A stretch of 26,923 bases of DNA, from the NCBI GenBank assembly GCA_937900425.1, contig CALCDT010000164.1:1-26923 (forward strand). The letters run 5' to 3'. Under the pieces are notes generated by a model. That model searched no databases. It had not been told where the DNA came from and saw only the letters and a program-made list of their open reading frames with translations. Below are positions 1 to 8,520 of the stretch, in pieces (positions within the stretch are counted from its first letter, which is position 1; each line of letters begins with the position of its first letter). The translations under genes were made by a program, and so were the position numbers. The stretch comes from an uncultured Alphaproteobacteria bacterium. GTDB taxonomy: Bacteria > Pseudomonadota > Alphaproteobacteria > Rhizobiales > Pleomorphomonadaceae.

Positions 1-117
1 CGGGGTGAGGCCGGCGAGCCGCGCCCAGACGTCGGCGCCGGGCCCGGAGGCGGTCGTCTCGCCGGGGGCGAGGTCGTCGGCGACGGGAGCGGAGGGGATA
101 TTGTCGGGGCGGGTCAT
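1..117 (-). CDS. eutC: Ethanolamine ammonia-lyase small subunit EutC, N-terminal part (cut by window edge)
   Basis: Only the first 39 codons are present. The reading frame opens with MTRPDNIPSAP and continues through a Pro/Ala-rich stretch to a segment ending VWARLAGLTP, which resembles the start of the EutC family where the conserved '..W..LR.LTPARIALGR' segment begins. The ATG overlaps the stop codon of eutB in an ATGA arrangement, so the two are translationally coupled. EutC is the light subunit that, with EutB, forms the cytosolic adenosylcobalamin-dependent enzyme converting ethanolamine to acetaldehyde and ammonia. The assignment rests on the short sequence plus its position directly behind eutB. 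The rest of the gene lies outside the window. Confidence 0.87.
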   Translation of the reverse strand, partial: MTRPDNIPSAPVADDLAPGETTASGPGADVWARLAGLTP

Positions 118-1499
118 CCGGCGAGGTCCATCGGTGCGGAGAGCAGGGCGGTGGCGGCGTGCTGCGGGCGCAGCCGCCCGTCCGGGCCGGTGACGCCCAT
201 CCGGCGCAGCCAGTCCTCGAACTCCGGCGCGCGCTTCAGGCCGGTGACCTCGCGGACGTAGAGCTGGTCGTGGAACGAGGTCGACTGGTAGTTCAGCATG
301 ACGTCGTCGGCGCCGGGCACGCCGATGACGAAGGTGACGCCGGCGGTGGCGAGCAGCGTCAGCAGCGTGTCCATGTCGTCCTGGTCGGCCTCGGCATGGT
401 TGGTGTAGCAGACGTCGCAGCCGATCGGCAGGCCCATGAGCTTGCCGCAGAAGTGGTCCTCGAGGCCGGCGCGGATGATCTGCTTGCCGTCGTAGAGATA
501 TTCCGGGCCGATGAAGCCGACGACGGTGTTGACGAGCAGCGGCGAGAACTCCCGCGCCACCGCATAGGCCCGCGCCTCCAGCGTCTGCTGGTCGACGCCG
601 TGGTGGGCACCCGCCGACAGCGCCGAGCCCTGCCCGGTCTCGAAATACATCACGTTGTCGCCGAGGGTGGCGCGCTTCAGCGACAGCGCCGCATCCTGGC
701 CCTCCTTCAGCACGGCGAGGTCGACGCCGAAGGAGCGGTTGGCGCCCTCGGTGCCGGCGATCGACTGGAAGACGAGGTCGACCGGCGCCCCCTTCTCGAT
801 CAGCGCGATCGAGGTGGTGACGTGGGTCAGCACGCAGGACTGGGTCGGGATGTCGAAGCGGGCGATGATCTCGTCGAACAGACGGGCGAGGTCGCCCATC
901 ACCGCCACCGAATCGGAGGCCGGGTTGATGCCGATCACCGCGTCGCCGCAGCCGTAGCCGAGCCCGTCGATCACCGAGGCGGCGACGCCGATTCGGTCGT
1001 CGGTCGGATGGTTGGGCTGCAGGCGCACCGCCATGGTGCCGGGCAGGCCGATGGTGTTGCGAAAGCGGGTGACGACCCGGCACTTGCGGGCGACGAGGAT
1101 CAGGTCCTGGTTGCGCATGATCTTGGAGACCGCCGCAGCCATTTCCGGCGTGATCCCCGGGGCGAGCCGCGCGAGCACCGCGGCATCGGTCCGCTCCGAC
1201 AACAGGAAGTCGCGCAAGCCGCCCACGGTCAGGTGCGCGACCGGCGCGAAGGCCGCCCGGTCGTGGCGGTCGATGATCAGTCGGGTGACCTCGTCGCTCT
1301 CGTAGGGAACCAGCGCCTCGTCGAGAAAGGCCTTCAGCGGAACGTCGGCGAGCGCCATCTTCGCCGCGACATTCTCCTCGGCCGAACCGGCGGCGATGCC
1401 GGCGAGCATGTCGCCGGAGCGCGGCGGCGAGGCCTTGGCCATCAGCTCCCTGAGGCTCGAAAAGACGAAGGTCTGCCGGCCGGTGGCGGTGCGGTACAT
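114..1499 (-). CDS. eutB: Ethanolamine ammonia-lyase heavy (large) subunit EutB
   Basis: 461 residues, close to the usual length of about 453-465. It starts MYRTATGRQTFVF and carries the family landmarks: LRELMAKASPPRSGD near residue 20, NDQL-type segment IMRNQDLILVARKC, the GLPGTMAVRLQPNHPTDD region, VFQSIAGTEGANRSFGVD, and a C-terminal QLYVREVTGLKRAPEFEDWL. EutB forms the TIM barrel that binds adenosylcobalamin and ethanolamine; the product is acetaldehyde. The start at 1499 is preceded by GGAAGG seven bases upstream. An in-frame ATG at 1598 also has a GGAGG and would add 33 basic, low-complexity residues, but family alignment favours 1499. The stop overlaps the eutC start. A perfect CTGTAA-N6-TTACAG dyad lies about 150 bases upstream. 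No ethanolamine transporter or microcompartment gene is visible here. Confidence 0.97.
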   Translation of the reverse strand: MYRTATGRQTFVFSSLRELMAKASPPRSGDMLAGIAAGSAEENVAAKMALADVPLKAFLDEALVPYESDEVTRLIIDRHDRAAFAPVAHLTVGGLRDFLLSERTDAAVLARLAPGITPEMAAAVSKIMRNQDLILVARKCRVVTRFRNTIGLPGTMAVRLQPNHPTDDRIGVAASVIDGLGYGCGDAVIGINPASDSVAVMGDLARLFDEIIARFDIPTQSCVLTHVTTSIALIEKGAPVDLVFQSIAGTEGANRSFGVDLAVLKEGQDAALSLKRATLGDNVMYFETGQGSALSAGAHHGVDQQTLEARAYAVAREFSPLLVNTVVGFIGPEYLYDGKQIIRAGLEDHFCGKLMGLPIGCDVCYTNHAEADQDDMDTLLTLLATAGVTFVIGVPGADDVMLNYQSTSFHDQLYVREVTGLKRAPEFEDWLRRMGVTGPDGRLRPQHAATALLSAPMDLAG

Positions 1500-1902
1500 C
1501 GAAGGGCCTTCCGCGAGCGTCGTCGTGGCCCGGTCGTCGCCGCGAGGTCGGCGCGCGATCCGGTCGGGCGCGGACCTCGCCCGCGCCGCCCCGTCCATGG
1601 CCGCCCCTCCGCGCGGTCTCGCCGCCGGATCGCTCCGGCCCGCCGCCTGTAACAAAAATTACAGAGACGACGCATGGTCGCCAGCCCATGTTTTGTGCAG
1701 GCCGCATCTTTCCGCGGCCTTCTTTCCAGCCGCCCACCGCACTGCGGCATCGACCCGGCACCCGGCGCCCCGGACGTAACGGCTGGAACAGCCGCGCGGC
1801 CGCTGCGCCGGGGCGGGCATGCTTTTCGCAGGCGCGAAAACCGGCTACAGGTCTGCCCTGGGAAAACAGGCGCAGGCAATGCGCGATCCGACGGAGGCAA
1901 GC
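1500..1902. other. Divergent intergenic region between eutB and pyc
   Basis: 403 bases without a convincing gene. It must contain the promoters of both eutBC (minus) and pyc (plus). The only AT-rich island is at 1647-1664, a perfect dyad listed separately. The pyc side has several weak G/C-rich inverted repeats but no obvious T-tract terminator. I could not place -35/-10 boxes with confidence. Confidence 0.6.
1647..1664. promoter_or_regulatory. Candidate operator: perfect dyad CTGTAA-N6-TTACAG
   Basis: The sequence CTGTAACAAAAATTACAG has two perfect 6-bp arms around a 6-base A-rich centre and sits in an otherwise very GC-rich divergent promoter region. Its position, about 150 bases before eutB and about 240 before pyc, suits a dimeric transcription-factor site. 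It resembles the general TGTAA..TTACA class of operators, but the regulator cannot be named from sequence. Confidence 0.45.
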
Positions 1903-4900
1903 GTGGCGATCAGCAAGATTCTCGTGGCGAACCGGTCCGAAATCGCAATCCGCGTGTTTCGCGCGGCCAACGAGCTCGGCCTCAGGACCGTGGCGGTCTT
2001 CGCCGAGGAGGACAAGCTCGCGCTCCACCGTTTCAAGGCCGACGAGGCCTATCAGATCGGCAAGGGCCTCGGCCCGATCGAAGCCTATCTGTCGATCCCC
2101 GAGGTGATCCGGGTCGCGAAGGAAAGCGGCGCCGACGCCATCCACCCGGGCTACGGCCTGCTGTCGGAGAGCCCGGAATTCGCCGAGGCCTGCGCCGAGG
2201 CCGGGATCACCTTCATCGGCCCCTCGCCCGACACCATGCGCAGCCTCGGCAACAAGGTCGCCGCGCGCAATCTCGCCATCGCCGCCGGGGTCCCGGTGAT
2301 GCCGGCGACCGACCCGCTGCCCGACGACATGGACTTCGTCCGCGCCGAGGCGCTGCGCGTCGGCTACCCGGTGATGCTCAAGGCCTCCTGGGGCGGCGGC
2401 GGGCGCGGCATGCGCGTCATCCGCGACGAGGAGCAGCTCGTCCGCGACGTCGTCACCGCCAAGCGCGAGGCCAAGGCCGCCTTCGGCAAGGACGAGGTGT
2501 ATCTGGAAAAGCTGGTCGAGCGCGCCCGCCACGTCGAGGTCCAGATCCTCGGCGACACCCACGGCAACATCGTCCACCTCTACGAGCGCGACTGCTCGGT
2601 GCAGCGCCGCCACCAGAAGGTGGTCGAGCGCGCCCCCGCGCCCTACCTCTCCGACGCCCAGCGCGCCGAACTGACCGGCTACGGCCTGAAGATCGCCCGG
2701 GCGACCAACTACTATGGCGCCGGCACGGTCGAGTTCCTGATGGACGCCGACACCGGCGCCTTCTACTTCATCGAGGTCAACCCGCGCATCCAGGTCGAGC
2801 ACACCGTCACCGAAGAGGTGACCGGCATCGACATCGTCAAGGCGCAGATCCACATCCTCGACGGCGCGGTGATCGGCACCCCGGCATCGGGCGTGCCGAA
2901 GCAGGAGGACATCGTCCTCAACGGCAACGCCCTGCAGTGCCGCATCACCACCGAGGACCCGGAACAGAACTTCATTCCGGACTACGGCCGCATCACCGCC
3001 TATCGCGGCGCCACCGGCTTCGGCATCCGCCTCGACGGCGGCACCGCCTATTCCGGGGCGGTCATCACCCGCTTCTACGACCCGCTGCTCGAGAAGGTCA
3101 CCGCCTGGGCGCCGACCCCGGAGGAGGCGATCCAGCGCATGCACCGCGCCCTGCGCGAGTTCCGCATCCGCGGCGTCGCCACCAACCTCGCCTTCCTCGA
3201 GAACATCATCACCAACCCGAAATTCCAGGACAACAGCTACACGACGCGCTTCATCGACGAGACGCCCGAGCTGTTCGACCAGGTCAAGCGCCGCGACCGC
3301 GCCACCAAGCTGCTGACCTACATCGCCGACGTCACCGTCAACGGCCATCCCGAGACCCGCAACCGGCCGATGCCGCCGGCCCATGCCCGCAAACCGCAGG
3401 CCCCCGCCTACAAGGACCGGCCGATCGAGAAGGGCACCCGGGACCTCCTCAAGGAGCTCGGTCCGCAGAAGTTCGCCGGGTGGATGCGCGGGCAGAAGCG
3501 CACGCTGATCACCGACACGACGATGCGCGACGGCCACCAGTCGGCGCTCGCCACCCGCATCCGCACCCACGACATCGCCGGCGTCGCCGAGTCCTATGCC
3601 CGCGGCCTGCCGGGCCTGTTCAGCCTCGAATGCTGGGGCGGCGCCACCTTCGACGTCTCGATGCGCTTCCTGACCGAAGACCCGTGGGAGCGGCTGCACC
3701 TGATCCGCGACAAGGCGCCGAACATCCTGCTGCAGGCGCTGGTGCGCGGCGCCAACGGCGTCGGCTACATGAGCTATCCGGACGATGCCGTCGCCTTCTT
3801 CATCAGGCAGGCCGCCGAAAACGGCGTCGACCTCTTCCGCGTGTTCGACTGCCTCAACTGGGTGGAGAGCATGCGCGTCTCGATCGACGCCATCCTCGAG
3901 ACCGGCAAGCTCTGCGAAGGCGCGATCTGCTACACCGGCGACATGCTCGATCCGGCGCGGTCGAAATACGATCTGAAATACTATCTGAATCTCGCCAGGG
4001 AACTCGAAGCCGCCGGCTGCCACATCCTCTGCATCAAGGACATGGGCGGCCTGATGAAGCCGAACGCGGCCAAGGTGCTGTTCAAGGCCCTGCGCGAGCA
4101 GACCGACCTGCCGCTGCACTTCCACACCCACGACACCTCCGGCATCTCGGCGGCGAGCGTGCTGGCGGCGGTGGAAGCCGGCGTCGACGCGGTCGACGCC
4201 GCGATGGACGCGATCTCCGGCATGACCTCTCAGCCGGCGCTCGGCTCGATCGTCGCGGCGCTGGAGCGCAGCGAGTTCGACACCGGCCTCGACCAGAAGG
4301 TGATCCGCGACATTTCGGTCTACTGGGAGACCGTGCGCCAGCAATACGCCGCCTTCGAGAGCGACCTCAAGGGTCCGGCCTCCGAAGTCTATCTGCACGA
4401 GATGCCCGGCGGCCAGTTCACGAACCTCAAGGAACAGGCCCGCTCGCTCGGCCTCGACGCCCGCTGGCACGAGGTCGCCGAGACCTATGCCAACGTCAAC
4501 AGGATGTTCGGCGACATCATCAAGGTGACGCCGTCGTCGAAGGTGGTCGGCGACATGGCGCTGATGATGGTCTCCTCGGGCCTCACCGTCGCCGACGTCG
4601 AGAACCCGGACAAGGACGTCGCCTTCCCCGACAGCGTCGTCATGCTGCTGCGCGGCGAACTCGGCCAGCCCCCGGGCGGCTGGCCGCCGGCGCTGCAGAA
4701 GAAGGTTCTGAAGGGCGAGCCGCCTGTGACCGAGCGCCCCGGCAAGAACCTGCCCCCGGTCGATTTCGAGGCGGTGAAGGCCGAACTCGCCGGCAAGCCC
4801 GGCGTCGAGGGGCCGACCGACACCGAGATCGCCTCCTACCTGATGTATCCCAAGGTCTTCACCGACTACGCGGCCCTCGCCGACGTCTACGGCCCGACCT

Positions 4901-5352
4901 CGGCCCTGCCGACCCCGGTCTATTTCTACGGCCTGCCGGTGGAGCAGGAGATCTCGGTCGAGATCGAGCAGGGCAAGTCGCTGGTGATCCGCTGCCAGGC
5001 GATCGGGCGCACCGACGAGGACGGCATGGTCCGCGTCTTCTTCGAATTGAACGGCCAGCCGCGCATGGTCAAGGTTCCCGACCGCGCGGCGGCCGCGGCC
5101 GGTGTCGGCGTCAAGCGCAAGGCCGACCCGACCAACGCCGCCCACGTCGCCGCCCCGATGCCGGGCGTCGTCTCGACCCTCTCGGTCAAGCCCGGCCAGG
5201 CCGTCAAGGCCGGCGACGTGCTGCTGTCGATCGAGGCGATGAAGATGGAGACGTCGATCCACGCCGAGCGAGACGGCGTCATCGCCGAAGTCGCGGTCGC
5301 CCGCGGCGCCGCCATCGACGCCAAGGATCTGCTGGTGGTCTACGAGGCCTAG
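1903..5352 (+). CDS. pyc: Pyruvate carboxylase
   Basis: 1149 residues, the normal length of the single-chain enzyme, and very close to the Rhizobium etli protein as I remember it. Order of domains: biotin carboxylase (about 1-450, beginning ISKILVANRSEIAIRVF, with the glycine-rich ATP-grasp loop KASWGGGGRGMRVI and EVNPRIQVEHTVTE), carboxyltransferase (about 530-830, opening ITDTTMRDGHQS, with the catalytic lysine in CIKDMGG and HFHTHDTSG), tetramerisation segment, and C-terminal biotinyl domain with biotin lysine in EAMKMET at about residue 1114. It carboxylates pyruvate to oxaloacetate (anaplerosis) in the cytosol. I chose the GTG at 1903, preceded by GGAGG and matching the family N-terminus; the ATG at 1819 adds 28 unconserved residues. 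It appears monocistronic. Confidence 0.98.
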   Translation: MAISKILVANRSEIAIRVFRAANELGLRTVAVFAEEDKLALHRFKADEAYQIGKGLGPIEAYLSIPEVIRVAKESGADAIHPGYGLLSESPEFAEACAEAGITFIGPSPDTMRSLGNKVAARNLAIAAGVPVMPATDPLPDDMDFVRAEALRVGYPVMLKASWGGGGRGMRVIRDEEQLVRDVVTAKREAKAAFGKDEVYLEKLVERARHVEVQILGDTHGNIVHLYERDCSVQRRHQKVVERAPAPYLSDAQRAELTGYGLKIARATNYYGAGTVEFLMDADTGAFYFIEVNPRIQVEHTVTEEVTGIDIVKAQIHILDGAVIGTPASGVPKQEDIVLNGNALQCRITTEDPEQNFIPDYGRITAYRGATGFGIRLDGGTAYSGAVITRFYDPLLEKVTAWAPTPEEAIQRMHRALREFRIRGVATNLAFLENIITNPKFQDNSYTTRFIDETPELFDQVKRRDRATKLLTYIADVTVNGHPETRNRPMPPAHARKPQAPAYKDRPIEKGTRDLLKELGPQKFAGWMRGQKRTLITDTTMRDGHQSALATRIRTHDIAGVAESYARGLPGLFSLECWGGATFDVSMRFLTEDPWERLHLIRDKAPNILLQALVRGANGVGYMSYPDDAVAFFIRQAAENGVDLFRVFDCLNWVESMRVSIDAILETGKLCEGAICYTGDMLDPARSKYDLKYYLNLARELEAAGCHILCIKDMGGLMKPNAAKVLFKALREQTDLPLHFHTHDTSGISAASVLAAVEAGVDAVDAAMDAISGMTSQPALGSIVAALERSEFDTGLDQKVIRDISVYWETVRQQYAAFESDLKGPASEVYLHEMPGGQFTNLKEQARSLGLDARWHEVAETYANVNRMFGDIIKVTPSSKVVGDMALMMVSSGLTVADVENPDKDVAFPDSVVMLLRGELGQPPGGWPPALQKKVLKGEPPVTERPGKNLPPVDFEAVKAELAGKPGVEGPTDTEIASYLMYPKVFTDYAALADVYGPTSALPTPVYFYGLPVEQEISVEIEQGKSLVIRCQAIGRTDEDGMVRVFFELNGQPRMVKVPDRAAAAAGVGVKRKADPTNAAHVAAPMPGVVSTLSVKPGQAVKAGDVLLSIEAMKMETSIHAERDGVIAEVAVARGAAIDAKDLLVVYEA

Positions 5353-5380
5353 GCGCGGCGATGATTGCGATCGAAACGAG

Positions 5381-5413
5381 ACGGCCAGCCCGGGGCGACC
5401 TCGGGCCGGCCGT
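5381..5413 (+). terminator. Possible terminator hairpin downstream of pyc
   Basis: ACGGCCAGCCC and GGGCCGGCCGT form an 11-bp stem with one mismatch and an 11-base loop, starting 28 bases after the pyc stop. Only a short TT follows, so this is a weak candidate for an intrinsic terminator. Confidence 0.4.
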
Positions 5414-5540
5414 TCGCGCTTCCCAGGCAAATCCGAAGCGACCGCCCGCCGACGCGTGCGCGGCCGCTCTCCGCCGACCGCGCGTGGGGACGCCGCGTCC
5501 GCCCTGGCCTCTCCTCCCGTCACCCCGGCCTCCGCCGACG

Positions 5541-5577
5541 AAAAAAGCGGAAGGCCATGGGCCTCCCGCTTCCGCTT
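5541..5577 (-). terminator. Intrinsic terminator of the CbiM-like gene
   Basis: Read on the minus strand, a 9-bp perfect stem (AAGCGGAAG / CTTCCGCTT, arms 5545-5553 and 5569-5577) ends in a run of six T residues (A-run 5541-5546 on the plus strand). It lies 40 bases beyond the stop of the minus-strand permease gene. It may also work partly for pyc, which converges on it. Confidence 0.8.
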
Positions 5578-5617
5578 CGTCCGTCTTCGTCGGGTCGGCC
5601 AGCCCTCCGGCCGGTTC

Positions 5618-6295
5618 TCAGGCCGCTTCGTAGAGCCGGCGTTCGACGAGGCCGCTGCCGCGCAGGGCGCGCAGGCCCTTGGCGGCGGCGAGGACGGCGA
5701 GGTCGACCAGCGGCTCGACCACGATCACCAGCATGTAGGCGGCGCCGAAGCTCGCCACCGAGGCGAGGTTGTCGGCGCCGACGCCCTCGCCGTAGAGCGC
5801 CCAGAAGGCGACCCAGGCGACGATGCCGGCCTGGTAGGCGGTCGACAGCGCCAGCGCCTGGCCGTAGCGCAGGTCGACGTAGGGCGTGTTCGGCGCGATG
5901 ATCCGGCGGGCGAGGGCGGACAGCGCGAACAGCGGCACCAGCAGCGTCGTCACGTTCATGCCGTATTGCGGCAGGTCGAAGGGCGCGAAGGCGAGGCCCT
6001 GGACCAGAAGGCCGAGCGCGAGGCCGAGCGCCGCCGGCGCCGCGCCGAACAGCAGGAACAGCGTCGAGCCGAGGATCAGGTGGACCTCGGACACGCCGAC
6101 CGGATGGTGCGGCAGGATCTCGAAGAAGGAGAAGACCAGCGCCGTGGTCGCGAGGCTGCGGCCGGCGAGCGAGGCCGCACCGCGGGCGCGGATCTCCGCG
6201 GCGGCGAGTTTCAGGGCATAGGCGCCGGCGGCGCCGGCGGTGACGTAGCTGAGCCAGATCTTTCCGGCGTCGACCAGTCCCGGTTCGATGTGCAT
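5618..6295 (-). CDS. CbiM-type energy-coupling-factor permease (probable cobalt uptake)
   Basis: 225 residues, strongly hydrophobic, with about six predicted membrane segments. It opens MHIEPGLVDAGKIWLSY. In the CbiM/NikM family the N-terminal Met1-His2 pair is part of the Co2+/Ni2+ site, so the start at 6295 is well fixed, with GAGGAA upstream. A conserved histidine-rich segment FFEILPHHPVGVSEVHLILG follows. The gene lies directly behind a cobalamin riboswitch and ends at an intrinsic terminator, with no cbiN, cbiQ or cbiO beside it. The riboswitch argues for cobalt, the B12 metal, rather than nickel. Whether it works alone or shares ATPase and T-component genes elsewhere cannot be told here. 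Confidence 0.88.
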   Translation of the reverse strand: MHIEPGLVDAGKIWLSYVTAGAAGAYALKLAAAEIRARGAASLAGRSLATTALVFSFFEILPHHPVGVSEVHLILGSTLFLLFGAAPAALGLALGLLVQGLAFAPFDLPQYGMNVTTLLVPLFALSALARRIIAPNTPYVDLRYGQALALSTAYQAGIVAWVAFWALYGEGVGADNLASVASFGAAYMLVIVVEPLVDLAVLAAAKGLRALRGSGLVERRLYEAA

Positions 6296-6731
6296 GTGCG
6301 TGTTCCTCGTGGCCGTCACACCCGACGGCTCAAGCGTTGACGATCGTGCCCGGGGCCGGTCTCCTGACTCGCGGGTCGCCGCGTCCCTCCGCCTTCCCGG
6401 GCTCGCCGCAGTGGCTCGCCCAGTGGCCTGTCGGAGATATGCTCGCCGCTCACAGTCGCGGGGGCGGTCGGGGCTTCGGGACGCAAGTCCCTTCCCCGTT
6501 CCCGTTTCAGCCGTCCGGTCGGTGTGCGACCGTGCAGCCACCTCGTGCACTCTCGCCATGCAGCCGTTTCCGCCGCCCTGTCAAGCGCGCCGTGGCGTGG
6601 CGCGGCGCGAGCGCGCGGCGGGCGACGTCCGGGCATCGAAGCAGCGCCCTCGAAGGCGCCGGTGAGCCGGGCACGGGGAACTGCGGACACCGCCGCCGCG
6701 TTGACCGCGTCAAGCCGCCGGAGTGCCCCCC
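6296..6731. other. Intergenic region between the CbiM-like gene and the lipid kinase gene
   Basis: 436 bases. The part from about 6320 to 6516 is the cobalamin riboswitch on the minus strand. The remaining 215 bases should hold the riboswitch promoter (minus) and the promoter of the lipid kinase (plus). I see no further gene or convincing promoter boxes there. Confidence 0.6.
6320..6516 (-). promoter_or_regulatory. Cobalamin (B12) riboswitch
   Basis: Read on the minus strand it contains the landmarks of this RNA in the right order: a GGGAA segment, the CCCCCGCGACTGTGAGCGG core, GCCACTG (twice, plus-strand 6421-6427 and 6409-6415), a GGGAAGGC segment, and the B12 box GAGTCAGGAGACCGGCCC (plus-strand 6353-6370). 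A possible P1 pairing joins 6509-6515 with 6324-6330. Just downstream, CCGTC-N6-GACGG (6313-6328) could form the expression-platform hairpin near the GAGGAA ribosome-binding site of the CbiM-like gene. Riboswitches of this class turn expression off when adenosyl- or methylcobalamin is plentiful. Boundaries are approximate. Confidence 0.93.
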
Positions 6732-7790
6732 ATGACGACCCGTGCCGCAGCCCCCGCCGCGCCGCTGTCCGCCGCGACCCTGCCTCCCGCCGCGGACCGT
6801 TCCCCCGATCCCGCGACCGCTCCGGCCGGATCCGTCAACCCCGCAGCAGTCATCCCCGCAACCATCAGCCCGGCGCCGGGCCTTCGCGTCGCCGCCCTCG
6901 TCAACGCCCGCGCCGGCACCGCCCGTCAGGGCGGGCTCGACCAGTTGCGCGCGGAGTTGCGCGAGGCCTTCGCCGCCGCCGGCCACACGACGACCTGCCG
7001 CGTCGCCGCCCGCAAGGCGCTCACCGCCGCGATCGAGGAGGCGGCCCGCGATCCCGAGGTCGACGTCCTGCTCGCCTGCGGCGGCGACGGCACCGTCTCC
7101 TTCGCCGCCGCAGAGGCTCACCGCCACGGCAAGATCCTCGCGGTGCTGCCCGGCGGCACCATGAACTTCTTCGCCCGCTCGCTCGGCCTCTCCTCCAACC
7201 TCGCCGAGGCGGTCCGGCAGGTCGCCGGCGGCGAGGTTCGCGCCGTCGATCTCGCCCTGTTCGACGGCCGGCCCTTCGTCCACCAGTTCTCGGTCGGGCT
7301 CAAGGTGCGGATGGTCACCCTGCGGCGCGCCTACGCCTACCGCTCCCGTCTCGGAAAGATCGTCGCCACCTTCCGGGCGGCCGGCGCCGCCCTCGCCCGC
7401 CCGCTCGCCTTCGCCGTCGAGATCGAAACCGACGCCGGGATGCAACGGCGGCGGGCCAGCGCGGTCGCGATCTCCAACAACCCCTTCGGCGAGGGCCACC
7501 TGCCCTATGCCGACCGGCTCGACGGCGGCCGCCTCGGCCTCTACGTCGCCGAGCCGCTGAGCCGGCGCGACGCCTGGCGTCTCGGGCTCGACCTGCTGCT
7601 CGGGCGCTGGCGCGCCAATCCGGCGATCACCGAAGCCTCCGCACGTTCGGTGCGACTGGTCTTCCCGCCGGGTGGACGCCGGCCGCGGCACTGTGTCGTC
7701 GACGGCGAACTCGCCGCCCTCCCCGCCGCCTGCGAGATCACCCTCGCGCCCGCCGGGCTGCGGGTGCTGGCGCCGGCGCCGGCGTCATAA
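6732..7790 (+). CDS. Diacylglycerol kinase catalytic-domain lipid kinase
   Basis: 352 residues. An Ala/Pro-rich N-terminal stretch of about 50 residues precedes a DAGK/LCB5-type catalytic domain: LRVAALVNARAGTA at about 51, the nucleotide-binding CGGDGTVS at 116-123, and LPGGTMNFFARSLGL at 139-153. The C-terminal half has the beta-sandwich typical of the YegS/DgkB fold, with SNNPFGEG and DGGRLGLYV. Such enzymes phosphorylate diacylglycerol or related lipids at the inner membrane; the exact substrate is unknown. The ATG at 6732 has GGAG eight bases upstream; a GTG at 6723 would add three residues. It stands alone, followed by an unrecognised gene on the same strand. Confidence 0.9.
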   Translation: MTTRAAAPAAPLSAATLPPAADRSPDPATAPAGSVNPAAVIPATISPAPGLRVAALVNARAGTARQGGLDQLRAELREAFAAAGHTTTCRVAARKALTAAIEEAARDPEVDVLLACGGDGTVSFAAAEAHRHGKILAVLPGGTMNFFARSLGLSSNLAEAVRQVAGGEVRAVDLALFDGRPFVHQFSVGLKVRMVTLRRAYAYRSRLGKIVATFRAAGAALARPLAFAVEIETDAGMQRRRASAVAISNNPFGEGHLPYADRLDGGRLGLYVAEPLSRRDAWRLGLDLLLGRWRANPAITEASARSVRLVFPPGGRRPRHCVVDGELAALPAACEITLAPAGLRVLAPAPAS

Positions 7791-7872
7791 TCCTTCATTA
7801 ACCATGCCGGGGTGATGCTCGTCCTCCATCCGTTCGGCCGAGGACAGGCCGGTCCGACAGGAGGTCGGAGAC

Positions 7873-8442
7873 ATGGACGCCCTTTCCGCCGGCGCCAGCC
7901 TGCAACGCTCGGCGACGCTGCTGCGATCGAGCCTTTCGGAGCCGGCTTCCTCGCGCCTGTTCGCCTCCGGCGACGCCGCCACCGTGTCCGCGCAGAGCCC
8001 GCTCGACGCCGCGGCGGCCGCCGCCGACGAGACCGCGGCCGTCATCGACCAGCTCGAAGCCGCCCTCGACGAGGCGAAAGGCGACGAAAAGGCCGGCACG
8101 GCCCCCTCCCCCGCCACCTGGACGCCCTCGCGCGACGCGCTCCTCGCCCAGGCCGCGGCGCCCGCACCGGCGGACGGAACCGATGGCGACGCCGCCCTCG
8201 CTTCGCTCGCCGTCACCGCCCGGCAGACGACGATCACCGCGACCGAGGACGGCGCCTCGGCCACCTCGCGGGCCGCGACCCTCGAGGTCGGTCCGGACGG
8301 GCTCTATCTCGCCGCGGCCTCGCTCACCGTCGAGACCGCTACCACCGACCGCGGCACCGTCGCCTCGGCGACCTATTCTTCGTCGCGCGTCTACGTCGGC
8401 AGTCTCGAAGGCTTCTCGCGCTACGCCGACGCCTTCGCCTGA
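7873..8442 (+). CDS. Unrecognised alanine-rich protein
   Basis: 189 residues, start supported by a GGAGG/GGAGAC ribosome-binding site immediately before the ATG. I recognise no family. Residues 1-120 are Ala/Ser/Asp/Glu-rich, with a probable helix at about 40-65 (DETAAVIDQLEAALDEAKGDEK). The last 75 residues alternate Thr/Ser/Val as in beta strands (ARQTTITATEDG, GPDGLYLAAASLTVETAT) and end in an aromatic segment, SLEGFSRYADAFA. There is no signal peptide, membrane segment or cysteine. The upstream gap contains TTAACCATG in an AT-rich spot at 7798-7806. It is the third-position GC-rich frame of the region, which supports its being coding. Confidence 0.7.
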   Translation: MDALSAGASLQRSATLLRSSLSEPASSRLFASGDAATVSAQSPLDAAAAAADETAAVIDQLEAALDEAKGDEKAGTAPSPATWTPSRDALLAQAAAPAPADGTDGDAALASLAVTARQTTITATEDGASATSRAATLEVGPDGLYLAAASLTVETATTDRGTVASATYSSSRVYVGSLEGFSRYADAFA

Positions 8443-8520
8443 GCGCCGAGGACATCGCATCCGCCCGGCAGGACGAAAGCCGCCCCGACGCGACGCGGAA
8501 GGGGCCGGCTCCTCGCTCGC

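Noticed and set aside
1819..1902. Upstream ATG extending pyruvate carboxylase by 28 residues
   Set aside because: The extension is not conserved, and the GTG at 1903 has GGAGG at the right distance and matches the family N-terminus.
5365..5901. Arg/Pro-rich open frames downstream of pyc
   Set aside because: Low-complexity shadows of the minus-strand permease and of the terminator region, without a ribosome-binding site or family signal.
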